Origin: Micavibrio sp.
Lineage (GTDB): Bacteria > Pseudomonadota > Alphaproteobacteria > Micavibrionales > Micavibrionaceae
NCBI GenBank assembly: GCA_030824805.1
Contig: JAPJRC010000013.1
Coordinates: forward strand, 16,161-40,544
DNA: 24,384 nucleotides
Direction of reading: 5' to 3'
The first letter of the stretch is position 1. Each line of letters starts with the position of its first letter. This document shows, piece by piece, positions 1 through 8,087 of this stretch. The translations under genes were made by a program, and so were the position numbers. The notes under the pieces were generated by a model, which was given only the letters and a program-made list of their open reading frames with translations, was not told where the DNA came from and did no database searches.

Positions 1-55
1 CAGCCAGCAAGATCGCGGTGGAAAACGCCGTCGCCAGCGTCGATTTCTCCGGCCT
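1..55. repeat. 55-nt direct repeat, copy 1 (contig end)
   Basis: Bases 1-55 are identical to 154-208. The copies are 153 nt apart, a multiple of three, and lie in the same reading frame. The repeat is therefore compatible with a real in-frame tandem repeat. Its exact 55-nt length at the contig edge also marks an assembly k-mer boundary. Confidence 0.95.
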
Positions 56-266
56 CAAAGGGGTTGAGACGACTGTAAAAACAACGGAAATCGCGGCCAG
101 CAAATGCGATGGCTGCGATGGCACACAAGGATGCTGCGCTGGATTCAACAGTGCAGCCAGCAAGATCGCGGTGGAAAACGCCGTCGCCAGCGTCGATTTC
201 TCCGGCCTAGCTTTCACGAAAGCAGAGGCAAGTCCTCAATCAGCGCCGGATTTAAAAGCCGCCTAA
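3..266 (+). CDS. C-terminal part of a Cys-rich tandem-repeat protein (5' end missing)
   Basis: The reading frame is open from the first bases of the window, so the true start lies outside; the GTG at 18 is only an internal Val codon. The readable 87 residues hold one full 51-residue unit (153 nt) followed by the start of a second unit. The shared part begins ASKIAVENAVASVDFSGL. Between the copies is a Cys-rich stretch, KCDGCDGTQGCCAGFN, with four cysteines. The tail (AFTKAEASPQSAPDLKAA) has no motif I recognise. The stop codon TAA (264-266) overlaps the stop of the convergent nfu gene. I do not recognise the family. The cysteine cluster could bind metal or form disulfides, but that is inference. 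The repeat number may be wrong because the contig starts inside the repeat. Confidence 0.5.
   Translation, partial: ASKIAVENAVASVDFSGLKGVETTVKTTEIAASKCDGCDGTQGCCAGFNSAASKIAVENAVASVDFSGLAFTKAEASPQSAPDLKAA
154..208. repeat. 55-nt direct repeat, copy 2
   Basis: Exact internal copy of bases 1-55. After copy 1 the sequence continues with CAAAGGGG; after copy 2 it continues with AGCTTTCA, so the two copies have different exits. This is what an assembler sees at a looped repeat node. Confidence 0.95.
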
Positions 267-943
267 CGAGAGAGAATCATTCTTTGAACATTCTCGGAAC
301 GGATTTCTTTAAAAGATAAGGACTGCACCAGTGGAATGTCCGGATGTTCGGCTTTCTTCATGTTTATGGCGTCTATTATTCCATTCATCGCGCCTTGCAA
401 CGTATGAGAGCTTGCACTCTTACAACCGCTGCAGGCACCGGCGATAAGTACGTCGGCATAAATAGAGCCGTCGTTTCGCAACTCAATGTTGGTGAGTTCC
501 ATAGCGCCGCCGTCTTTTTCAACAATCGGGTTAACCTGAGCCCTGAATACTTTTGCGACCAGGGTCTGGATCGGCCCCTCTGGCTCATACGCCTTTTTGG
601 TTTCCAGATTTTGTGCAATAGCCTCGGGCAAAAGGAATTGCTGCCCTGTTTTCGCGAAATCCGTAAGAAGGTTTCTTGTCTTTTCAATATTCACAGGTTC
701 CCAAGGCATAAGCGGGCGCGAAAGGCTGATACGTGTGTTCTTGTCATCATCTATGAAAAAATCAACGCGTGTGAGCATTTTACTTACTTGGTAGAGCACC
801 TGCGCCAGCGGGCTATATTGTAAAAGCGCTGTGTCGGCGCGCGAGATGCTGACCTTGGAAAGCGGGCCCATGATGTCTTTTTCCAAGACAAATGTAATGG
901 CTTGCGGATTGGGACGTTCTTGAATGAGTTTAAGCTGGGTCAT
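263..943 (-). CDS. nfu: Nfu-type iron-sulfur cluster scaffold protein
   Basis: The protein is 226 residues and is predicted to assemble Fe-S clusters and pass them to cytosolic apoproteins. The N-terminal half matches the Nfu N-terminal domain: the ERPNPQAITF strand, then SPLAQVLYQVSKMLTRVDFF, then MPWEPVN. The C-terminal half is a NifU-like domain with EKDGGAMELTNIEL and the cluster-binding CxxC in GACSGC (Cys171 and Cys174). About 35 residues follow the domain as an extra tail. I chose the ATG at 943 because AGAGGA lies 7 nt upstream; an in-frame ATG at 970 has its AGAGG almost touching the start. A promoter overlapped by a Fur-like box lies upstream (979-1014). slyX precedes it on the same strand. 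Its stop TAG shares a CTAA with the stop of the convergent repeat protein. Confidence 0.88.
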   Translation of the reverse strand: MTQLKLIQERPNPQAITFVLEKDIMGPLSKVSISRADTALLQYSPLAQVLYQVSKMLTRVDFFIDDDKNTRISLSRPLMPWEPVNIEKTRNLLTDFAKTGQQFLLPEAIAQNLETKKAYEPEGPIQTLVAKVFRAQVNPIVEKDGGAMELTNIELRNDGSIYADVLIAGACSGCKSASSHTLQGAMNGIIDAINMKKAEHPDIPLVQSLSFKEIRSENVQRMILSR

Positions 944-978
944 ACACAGTTCCTCTAGGTTACCTGTCATTCCTCTAA

Positions 979-995
979 TTGAGAACGATTATCAA
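979..995 (-). promoter_or_regulatory. Fur-like iron box in the nfu promoter
   Basis: TTGAGAACGATTATCAA is a near-perfect inverted repeat. Read on this strand, GAGAACGATTATCA matches the classical Fur box start GATAATGATTATCA at 12 of 14 positions. It covers the putative -10 of nfu, the expected place for a repressor. Iron control of a cluster scaffold gene makes sense, but the site is a by-eye match only. Confidence 0.4.
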
Positions 996-1014
996 GTAAA
1001 GAAAATTCTGTAAA
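986..1014 (-). promoter_or_regulatory. Putative sigma-70 promoter of nfu
   Basis: On the minus strand, TTTACA (1014-1009) and TAATCG (991-986) are separated by 17 nt. The predicted transcript would start near 979, giving a leader of about 36 nt to the ATG at 943. Confidence 0.35.
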
Positions 1015-1025
1015 CCCCATAAAGA

Positions 1026-1259
1026 TTAATAATGGGGTGGCTTGTCCCTGAGGGCTTGCTCGGTAACACTTAGACTTTCCTTGCCCTCTTCTGTGGCGGA
1101 AAGCACCATTTCCTGCAGTTTTTGCTGGGTACGGTCCAGCCTGAGCCGCAGGCGCTCGATTTCTTTCGCCTGCGCCATAACGATATCGCTCAAATCCTGG
1201 ATCTGGCGTTCGTGATGGGCCAAAAGCGTTTGTATATCCTGTAATTCGTCTGCGCTCAT
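1026..1259 (-). CDS. slyX: SlyX family protein
   Basis: A 77-residue, almost entirely helical protein with a heptad pattern, typical of a short coiled coil (residues about 5-55). It ends in PPHY, the signature C-terminus of the SlyX family, and its length is normal for the family. The molecular role of SlyX is not established; the name comes from its position next to slyD in E. coli. Here it lies upstream of nfu on the same strand with an 82-nt gap that holds a promoter of its own. It is divergent from resB, with about 53 nt between the starts. No strong ribosome-binding site is visible. Confidence 0.85.
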   Translation of the reverse strand: MSADELQDIQTLLAHHERQIQDLSDIVMAQAKEIERLRLRLDRTQQKLQEMVLSATEEGKESLSVTEQALRDKPPHY

Positions 1260-1312
1260 GGCGTCATAAAATCAGATTGATCGAAAGAACTCAACCGTCT
1301 AAGCCAATAAGC

Positions 1313-2428
1313 ATGAAGGACGGCGAAGAGATCAAACCAAATAATTTCCGCGCATGGTTAAAAATCATGGCAGGGCCTTCCGTCGTTTTCTTTACCTTGC
1401 CGTGGCTGATGGTGTTGCTCACTTTGGGCACGATCATGCAAAAAGATATGGGCCTTTACGATGCACAGCGCCTGTTCCTGTCATCATGGATTTTGTGGCT
1501 GGGCCCGATTCCTTTGCCGGGCGCATACACAACGATTGGCGTCATCACGGCCGGTCTCCTGGTAAAATTCCTTATGTTCAGCCCGTGGCGTGCGCACCAA
1601 GCGGGCATTATTCTCACGCATCTTGGTATTCTGGTTCTTCTGGTTGGCGGATTGATTACGGCCATAACGCAAAGAGAAGGTTTTCTTCTTTTGAAAGAAG
1701 GCCAGAGCGGTAATCTCGTATCCGATTATCATGACCGCATCCTCACCATAGAAAAAGACGGTGCGCCGGTTGAGACGATACCTTTCGAAAACATGGAAAG
1801 CCGTCTGCGCGAACTCACATTGCCCTTCAAAATAACTGCCGAGAATATTTGCCGCAATTGCCGCCCTGTTCCTGTTTCCAGCGCGCAGGACCGTCACGGG
1901 CTGGCAGAACGCGTCACTCTGCAGGATGCCCCACCCGACAAAGCCAACGAGGCCAATTTGTCAGGGATCGTGTTTCGTGTAACGGGCGCGGGCGAAGGGC
2001 AGGATGGCACATATATAAGTATGGAAGAGATCCCGCACCGCCCGGAAATAACCATGGGGGATAACGTTTATACCATTTATATGGGACGCGCGCTTACCAA
2101 ACTGCCTTTCGATGTCGAACTTAAGGATTTCAAACGCGAGCTACACCCAGGTACGGACATGGCACGCGGCTTTTCATCCGATGTTATTGTGCGCGACGGC
2201 AGTGTGGCATGGCCGTACCATATTCACATGAACGAACCGCTGCGTTATAAAGGGTACACCTTCTATCAAGCTTCTTTCAGCCAAAGGCCGGATGGCGAAT
2301 ATTCGGTGCTTAGCATAGTGGAAAACAAGGGCCGTATTTTCCCTTACCTTGCCAGCGCCATAATATTTGCAGGGCTCTTGCTGCATGTCATTATCCGCAT
2401 GAGAAGCGGAAAAGGAAAAGCGGCATGA
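1313..2428 (+). CDS. resB: Cytochrome c biogenesis protein ResB (Ccs1), System II
   Basis: Inner-membrane component of the System II haem ligation complex, which works with CcsA to deliver haem to apocytochromes c outside the cytoplasmic membrane. The protein (371 residues from this ATG) has three or four N-terminal membrane helices. These include SVVFFTLPWLMVLLTLGTIM near residue 24 and the His-containing AGIILTHLGILVLLVGG. A large extracytoplasmic domain follows, with the ResB-typical NEPLRYKGYTFYQASF, and then a last helix (YLASAIIFAGLLLHVII). A TTG at 1277 would add 12 residues; neither start has a clear Shine-Dalgarno. The stop overlaps the ccsA start by four bases (ATGA), indicating translational coupling. 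System II is uncommon in alphaproteobacteria, which mostly use the Ccm system. Confidence 0.85.
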   Translation: MKDGEEIKPNNFRAWLKIMAGPSVVFFTLPWLMVLLTLGTIMQKDMGLYDAQRLFLSSWILWLGPIPLPGAYTTIGVITAGLLVKFLMFSPWRAHQAGIILTHLGILVLLVGGLITAITQREGFLLLKEGQSGNLVSDYHDRILTIEKDGAPVETIPFENMESRLRELTLPFKITAENICRNCRPVPVSSAQDRHGLAERVTLQDAPPDKANEANLSGIVFRVTGAGEGQDGTYISMEEIPHRPEITMGDNVYTIYMGRALTKLPFDVELKDFKRELHPGTDMARGFSSDVIVRDGSVAWPYHIHMNEPLRYKGYTFYQASFSQRPDGEYSVLSIVENKGRIFPYLASAIIFAGLLLHVIIRMRSGKGKAA

Positions 2429-4245
2429 CGATCCGTATCCTTTTGCTACTTATACTATCATGTCTTCCTGCGCCCTTGCAGGCGGCCGGTATGAAACAGG
2501 ACGATTTTGCCGCCCTGCCCGTACAACATGAAGGGCGTATCAAACCCATAGACACATTCGCGCGCGCAATGCTCGAACATTTCAGCGGGCGCGAGTCTCT
2601 GGATGGCATGAGCGCCGACGCATGGCTTGCCGAAACGCTATTCGATCCGGCATTGGCGCTGCATCGCCCTGTCTTTCGCATTTTTCGCCCCGAGCAACTG
2701 GATTTGCCGCCCCGTAAATCCCGTTATTACAGCTTTGCAGAACTGGCACCTGCCTTGAATGCGCGTGCCGCGGTTATTCAAGAGCTTTCGGCACAGCCCG
2801 AGCAAGAATGGAGCAACGACCAGCGAGAGTTGATGCGACTTTCCGAAGCATCCTTTCTATACACGCAATTGCTGCGCAGCTTTACCCTGCTTCTTCCTTT
2901 AAACGTTGCACTTCCGGACAGCCTTGCCAAGGATTGGAAGGTTACAGATGGCCAGCCTTTCACCTTGCAGGAATATCGCCCTTATCAGGAGCGCCTGAAG
3001 AAGCGGGTTCAAGCGATTGTGCAGAAAAAGGGGGATGATCCTGAAACCTACACAGAGGAAGAGAGGCAGATCGTCCAATTCGCCATGGATGTGAACGTCT
3101 TGGAACAATCCGGTGAAGCCAATATCTTGCTGCGGATCGTCCCGGGTATAGAAGGTGAAACATGGCACTCCCCCTGGTCTTTCGCCGAGGAAGGACAAGG
3201 ATCTCCTTTAAGTGGAACGTATCTTAAGCTTTGGCAGGACATGGCCGCGGCATACCAGCGCGAAGATATAATGACATGGAACGACACCACAAGACAAGCC
3301 GCAGAAATGGCCAAGACATTCAATGCAACGCAAAAGCTAAAGCTGGAAAGTCTCTACAATCAACTGCATCCGCTCTTGCTTTCGGGGGTTTTATACCTCG
3401 CTGCCTTCTTTTCGTTGATTGCATATAATCTTGCGGCAAATAAAATCTATCACAGGCTGGGCTTCATCGCGGTCGGCTTGGGGTGTCTCACCCATGCTCT
3501 CGCGATTATCGCCCGCGTTGTTATCCTCGATCGCGCCCCTGTGGGAACGCTCTATGAATCCATACTCTTTGTCGCCCTTGTCTGCGTCATCGTATCGCTT
3601 GTTCTGGAATGGCCCCGCAAAGACGGTCAGGGGCTTTTGCTGGGCTCCGTCTCCGGACTTCTGCTGCTTTTTACGGCGGAATCCTTTGCCGACGGCGATA
3701 CCATGAAAATGCTTGTGGCGGTTCTCAACACGAATTTCTGGCTGTCCACGCATGTGCTTTGCATTACGATGGGGTATGGCTTCTGCGTGATAGCATCGCT
3801 TATGGCGCATGCATGGCTGGTTAAAACAGCCGTAGGCCGGGAGCCGCGCGATCTTGTAAAGCCTATAAAGATAATGTCGCTGATAGCGCTGCTTTTTACC
3901 ACCGTCGGCACCATACTCGGCGGCATCTGGGCCGATCAATCATGGGGCAGATTCTGGGGATGGGATCCCAAGGAAAATGGAGCACTGCTTATTGTGCTAT
4001 GGCTTGCATGGATATTGCACGGCCAGATAAGCGGGCATCTTAACCGCACGGGCTTTATGGCCGGTATCGCAGCGCTCTCGATTGTTGTTGCACTTGCCTG
4101 GTTTGGGGTGAACCTGCTGAGCGTGGGGCTGCATTCCTATGGTTTCATCACCGGGGTCGCCGCTGGGCTTGGTTCATTTTGCATTCTGGAGATACTGCTT
4201 ATCGGTGTTTTATGGCAGCGCACCCGGAAGGAAGCAACGGCATGA
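2425..4245 (+). CDS. ccsA: Cytochrome c biogenesis protein CcsA (ResC-like) with N-terminal extracytoplasmic domain
   Basis: The haem-handling partner of ResB. The 606-residue protein starts with a signal peptide (MTIRILLLLILSCLPAPLQA). A region of about 280 residues outside the membrane follows, beginning with HEGRIKPIDTFAR. The second half is a multi-helix CcsA domain. It carries the tryptophan-rich haem-binding motif WGRFWGWDPKENGAL near residues 505-520 and conserved histidines in LTHALAII, LSTHVLCI and VGLHSYGF. It is much longer than plain CcsA proteins (about 320 residues) because of the N-terminal domain; as far as I recall similar extensions occur in CcsA/CcsBA proteins of other phyla. 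It overlaps resB and the next gene by ATGA junctions, so the three genes form one tight operon. Confidence 0.88.
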   Translation: MTIRILLLLILSCLPAPLQAAGMKQDDFAALPVQHEGRIKPIDTFARAMLEHFSGRESLDGMSADAWLAETLFDPALALHRPVFRIFRPEQLDLPPRKSRYYSFAELAPALNARAAVIQELSAQPEQEWSNDQRELMRLSEASFLYTQLLRSFTLLLPLNVALPDSLAKDWKVTDGQPFTLQEYRPYQERLKKRVQAIVQKKGDDPETYTEEERQIVQFAMDVNVLEQSGEANILLRIVPGIEGETWHSPWSFAEEGQGSPLSGTYLKLWQDMAAAYQREDIMTWNDTTRQAAEMAKTFNATQKLKLESLYNQLHPLLLSGVLYLAAFFSLIAYNLAANKIYHRLGFIAVGLGCLTHALAIIARVVILDRAPVGTLYESILFVALVCVIVSLVLEWPRKDGQGLLLGSVSGLLLLFTAESFADGDTMKMLVAVLNTNFWLSTHVLCITMGYGFCVIASLMAHAWLVKTAVGREPRDLVKPIKIMSLIALLFTTVGTILGGIWADQSWGRFWGWDPKENGALLIVLWLAWILHGQISGHLNRTGFMAGIAALSIVVALAWFGVNLLSVGLHSYGFITGVAAGLGSFCILEILLIGVLWQRTRKEATA

Positions 4246-4796
4246 AACGCAATCTCTTTATCTTGCTGGCATTGATTCTCTCCGGTGTTGCCTACACATG
4301 GTATGACGGAAACAGTGCGCGCAAGAATACTGCAGAGCCAGCGGCGTCAGCCGAGCCCGATGCCAAAACGGATATGTCCGCGCCGGATTTTGTCTTTAAA
4401 ACGATGGATGGAAAAACCTACAAGCTAAGCACATTCAAGGGTAGACCGGTCGTGCTGAATTTCTGGGCCACGTGGTGCCCGCCCTGCGTGATAGAATTCC
4501 CGCAAATGTTGCGGCTCGCGCAAAAAACCGATGCTGTGTTTATTTTCCTTTCGCAGGATGACGACGATCAGGCAATCGAACGCTTTTTAAAAAAATACGG
4601 CAAGGAACTGCCGATAGAAAATGTTTACGTTGCACGTGACATTGACAAAAAGATCGCTCAGAAATCCTACCAGACGTTCAAGCTGCCCGAAACGTATCTC
4701 ATCGATGCCAATCACATGATCGAGGAAAAAATCATAGGCGCGGATGTCGAATGGGATGATGAGAAGATGGTAATGAGGCTGCGCGATCTGGAATAG
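4242..4796 (+). CDS. resA: TlpA/ResA-like thioredoxin-fold protein
   Basis: A 184-residue membrane-anchored or exported thiol reductase. Residues 1-20 are a hydrophobic leader (MKRNLFILLALILSGVAYTW). The thioredoxin domain starts near residue 45 with APDFVFKTMDGKTYKLSTFKG and holds WATWCPPC, with the redox pair at Cys79 and Cys82. The cis-Pro region is KLPETYLID. In System II the ResA/CcsX protein reduces the CxxCH of apocytochrome c before haem attachment; the operon position after resB and ccsA supports that role. The start at 4242 overlaps the ccsA stop (ATGA) and has GGAAGGAAG upstream. The stop TAG (4794-4796) directly abuts the stop of the convergent usher gene. Confidence 0.87.
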   Translation: MKRNLFILLALILSGVAYTWYDGNSARKNTAEPAASAEPDAKTDMSAPDFVFKTMDGKTYKLSTFKGRPVVLNFWATWCPPCVIEFPQMLRLAQKTDAVFIFLSQDDDDQAIERFLKKYGKELPIENVYVARDIDKKIAQKSYQTFKLPETYLIDANHMIEEKIIGADVEWDDEKMVMRLRDLE

Positions 4797-7700
4797 TTAC
4801 TGGGCGTTCTGCAAAGCAATTTTTTCACCCAAGCCGCCCGGCATGATTTCCACCGCACAATAATTTCCTTTGTGCGCGATTTCGCCGCATTTTTTGTAAG
4901 CCTCGATCAGGTTGTTTTCCTGCATGCTCACGCGCAACACGTAATTGTCACTCTCGCGCGGCAAGCTTTCGCCCGGCTGTTCGATCAAATCCGTGCCGGC
5001 CAGCGCAAAGCCGCTAAGCGCACGAACTTTCAGCCACGCCAGGCCCATTGCCAGACGGGACTTATATCTGCCTAGGTTAAGAGCGAAATGCCTGCCTTCA
5101 TAGGCTTTTGCCTTATCGGCATCATAAGGAAGGCCGCTCGCAAGAACCGTCAACGGCACATCGACAGCGTTGGCCTTCATATAGATATTGTTCGCGTAAA
5201 TCGTAGTGCCTTCATATCCTATTGTTACAGGCTGCGGCAATGGACGAGAAATGCCTTTGCCGATATCTGCATCGTCAACAACAAGATAATAGTTTCCAGG
5301 CGGAATTTTTGACATGACATAGAAGCCGTCTTGTTCCGATGACGAACCCTGAATCTTTTTCCCGTTATGGTCATACAATCCGACACTAACGCCTTTTACA
5401 GGATAGGATGTGCCGTCAGCGCTTTTCGCAAAAACAGTGCCGTCCATTTCCCCTGACATGTGGACCGGGAACTCCAGAGATATAACATGCCCTTCGCGCG
5501 GAAGAACGGAAGATCCTTCATAGGCCGGAATCCAATACGGGTCCGCCAGTGAGTTTGGATCGACATAAACATCCGTCAGACGCAAATGGCCCATCTGGCT
5601 GAAGAAGGCACGCCCCTCTTCATCGGTAATTTCGCGGCCACCATTTTGCGGTGCCTTGATAATTGCATCTGGAATGGGTTCATCACCTTCGCCGAAAACA
5701 TTGTCGCCGTCTTTATCGAGGAAGACAAAGGCTGCGACACCGCCGTTTGTTGTAATCTGGCGGTCAAAGAGTTTCGGATTGCCGCTGTGCGGGTCCCGGG
5801 CAAGACCGAAACGCGTGGTTAAAGTGGCGGTGACGTCGTTGTCGCTATTATAAATGACGCCGGGGCTGAGGTTTCCGTATCCTGTGTCCCAGTTCAATCG
5901 ACCCGATACTTCTGTGTATTTTGGATCCATTATGTGCTGGATCCCGCCTTCAACATCCATCGACTGGGATATGTAACGATTAATCGTTGCACCAACGCGC
6001 TCAAGCACGGCTTCCGGCTTGATCTGGTAATCCGAGGTAAAACGCAGACGGTTGCGTCCGATAGAACCGGTGATATTCGTCAAGGCATTTAGAGAATCGT
6101 CTTCTACCGCATCATTTTTCTCGTAAACCAATTGCTGGTTAAATGCCAGCGGACGCATGGATGTGCTTAGACCTGCAGAAGCAATGGCCGCGTTCATACC
6201 TTCGGCGCTTTGGCCATAATTCAAGGTCATGTTGTAATGCGGTCTTTCACCAAGTTTGAGGTCCAAAGGACCGTTTATATTGAATTCGTTTCCGAAAACT
6301 TCGCGGTCAAACGTAGGGCCCTGAGCGGGATTGGCAAAAATGACGCCATCATCGAGGTCGGGCTTCTCATAATCGAATCTGTCCGTAGCAATACGCGTTT
6401 CGTTTCTGATCTGGTGGCGGCCTATATCCTTACGTGCAATAATTTCTCCGGCCATCTCGCCTGTGTTCTCAACAGCCGTGTTGAAGTTCCATAGTGTTTC
6501 CGCAAAGGTGGTCGACAAGCCGACGATACCGGTGGCTTTCTGGTTGCCGTCATCCTGCCGTGTCAAAAGGCCTGTTGTAACGGCACTGGAATTTCCGACA
6601 GGTATTTCATAGAGAGCGGTTACAGATGGTGCACCGGCATCGGAGTCATTTCTTTTTATTTTGTCGTATGTGTTTGTATCCTGACGGACGATAGAAAAGT
6701 CATATGCACTGCCGGAGTCTGCCAGACGTTTAGGGTCAACGGGTATGTACATTTCTTCTTCCCGCACTTCCCCCTGCAAACCATAGAGCACCACGCGGAA
6801 AGTGTTGTCCGATCCGTAAAGATCCACTCTCGGGAAGATATAGCGACCATCATCTCCGACAGTCTGAACGCCCAAAAGCTGTTCCTGTCTATACAACTCT
6901 ACGTCCCATCCGGGGGTCGCATATCCAACTATGTCGGTATATGCGTTGGTAACTGTTCTCAAAGAGTCTTTATTGGTCACGCGGGCACCCATACCGCTTG
7001 TAAAGCGCTCATTAATGGGGACTTGTATCGGCGTAATATCGCCTAGTTCGAAACGACGCGCTTTCAGGGGGCCAAGCAGTTCCGGCTCAAGCGATTCTTT
7101 TTTATAATTGGCGCGGAAATTGGAAAGCTTGTTTTCTTTTGTCAGCTGGGTCTGTGTGGTGAGTGTACCATGCGCGAAATCACCGGCGGTCCTGACGTTT
7201 GCGTAAGACGTTGTTTGCGGCTTGGTTTCGCTATCGCCATAACGTGTGTGACGCGTATCCGTTGTTACATCGACAAAAGGATAGTCGATCATTTTTTGTT
7301 CGTCTTTGTGAAGAGGCAAACGCGGCGGCTCAATACCGATATCCGAAAAAGTGCGTTCCTGCCTTTCTATCTGTTCCTGGATAGGAAGCTTGGTTTCGGA
7401 AACAAGCTGGAACTCCAATTGCCCTACATTGGGTTTTAACTGGAAACCGAACCACTGGGCTAGCTCTTCCGACGGTACTGATAAATCGCCATTTTGTTCG
7501 GTTACTTTATCCGACAGTTTGAAAACCCCGTGATCTGTCACAACCTCACGGTTCTTTATATCAAGATTGAATTTCTTATTTTCGCGGATGTACCAACCCT
7601 GTGCTATCCCCGTATCGCCATCGAACACGATGGGAAATCGTACGGCATCCACAAAGTCCTTGAAAGAAATAAGAAGGTGGTTGCCTTCTTTTACAGCTAG

Positions 7701-7979
7701 CAGCTGGTATTCGAGCGCTATCTGGTTGGTAAGGCGTATGCGGAAAAAAAGCTCCTCCCCATCTTCCAGATTGGACAAATCGACATCGCCGCGCTGTTTT
7801 TTAATTTCACGGTCCGCAGCTTCCATCGCCGGTTTAACCTTGGCCATAAATTCACGCGCCAGCAGCATGCGTTCTGCATCGGTCAATTCGCGTTTTGCAG
7901 ATTGCGCAGGAATCTCAGCCGACGCCATCACGGGCGCCAGCAAAATTGCGAAAAAGAGGCCTAATCGAGATAAACGCAT
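4797..7979 (-). CDS. Large usher-like outer-membrane fibre assembly protein
   Basis: A 1060-residue protein predicted to sit in the outer membrane and export fibre subunits delivered by the chaperone. Residues 1-21 are a signal peptide (cut after ASA). Residues about 100-190 form a soluble N-terminal domain (FKDFVDAVRFPIVFDGDTG). The usher hallmark is residues about 353-410: TPGWDVELYRQEQLLG, DGRYIFPRVDLYGSDNTFRV and YGLQGEVREEE, preceded by LGDITPIQVP. The middle is rich in beta strands, consistent with a barrel. Near residue 753 comes an SdrD-B/Cna-B-like segment with an acidic loop (FLDKDGDNVFGEGDEP), then a second such domain (about 840-900). Two cysteines (1031 and 1041) lie at the end. 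The order differs from classical FimD/PapC. A sigma-54 promoter lies 109 nt upstream. No Shine-Dalgarno is evident. Confidence 0.72.
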   Translation of the reverse strand: MRLSRLGLFFAILLAPVMASAEIPAQSAKRELTDAERMLLAREFMAKVKPAMEAADREIKKQRGDVDLSNLEDGEELFFRIRLTNQIALEYQLLAVKEGNHLLISFKDFVDAVRFPIVFDGDTGIAQGWYIRENKKFNLDIKNREVVTDHGVFKLSDKVTEQNGDLSVPSEELAQWFGFQLKPNVGQLEFQLVSETKLPIQEQIERQERTFSDIGIEPPRLPLHKDEQKMIDYPFVDVTTDTRHTRYGDSETKPQTTSYANVRTAGDFAHGTLTTQTQLTKENKLSNFRANYKKESLEPELLGPLKARRFELGDITPIQVPINERFTSGMGARVTNKDSLRTVTNAYTDIVGYATPGWDVELYRQEQLLGVQTVGDDGRYIFPRVDLYGSDNTFRVVLYGLQGEVREEEMYIPVDPKRLADSGSAYDFSIVRQDTNTYDKIKRNDSDAGAPSVTALYEIPVGNSSAVTTGLLTRQDDGNQKATGIVGLSTTFAETLWNFNTAVENTGEMAGEIIARKDIGRHQIRNETRIATDRFDYEKPDLDDGVIFANPAQGPTFDREVFGNEFNINGPLDLKLGERPHYNMTLNYGQSAEGMNAAIASAGLSTSMRPLAFNQQLVYEKNDAVEDDSLNALTNITGSIGRNRLRFTSDYQIKPEAVLERVGATINRYISQSMDVEGGIQHIMDPKYTEVSGRLNWDTGYGNLSPGVIYNSDNDVTATLTTRFGLARDPHSGNPKLFDRQITTNGGVAAFVFLDKDGDNVFGEGDEPIPDAIIKAPQNGGREITDEEGRAFFSQMGHLRLTDVYVDPNSLADPYWIPAYEGSSVLPREGHVISLEFPVHMSGEMDGTVFAKSADGTSYPVKGVSVGLYDHNGKKIQGSSSEQDGFYVMSKIPPGNYYLVVDDADIGKGISRPLPQPVTIGYEGTTIYANNIYMKANAVDVPLTVLASGLPYDADKAKAYEGRHFALNLGRYKSRLAMGLAWLKVRALSGFALAGTDLIEQPGESLPRESDNYVLRVSMQENNLIEAYKKCGEIAHKGNYCAVEIMPGGLGEKIALQNAQ

Positions 7980-8014
7980 CGATCAACTTTATGAAAATGT
8001 TGGCACAGACGAAT

Positions 8015-8040
8015 CATTCCTTAAAAAATCTTCAGGAATG
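8015..8040 (-). promoter_or_regulatory. Inverted repeat in the usher 5' leader
   Basis: CATTCCT and AGGAATG are perfect 7-base complements around a 12-nt loop. The element lies between the predicted sigma-54 transcript start (about 8077) and the usher ATG (7979). It could be an RNA hairpin or an operator; nothing decides between these. Confidence 0.3.
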
Positions 8041-8087
8041 GAACCTTTTAAGAGAAACCCAGAAATACTTTTATTAACGTTCTTTAT

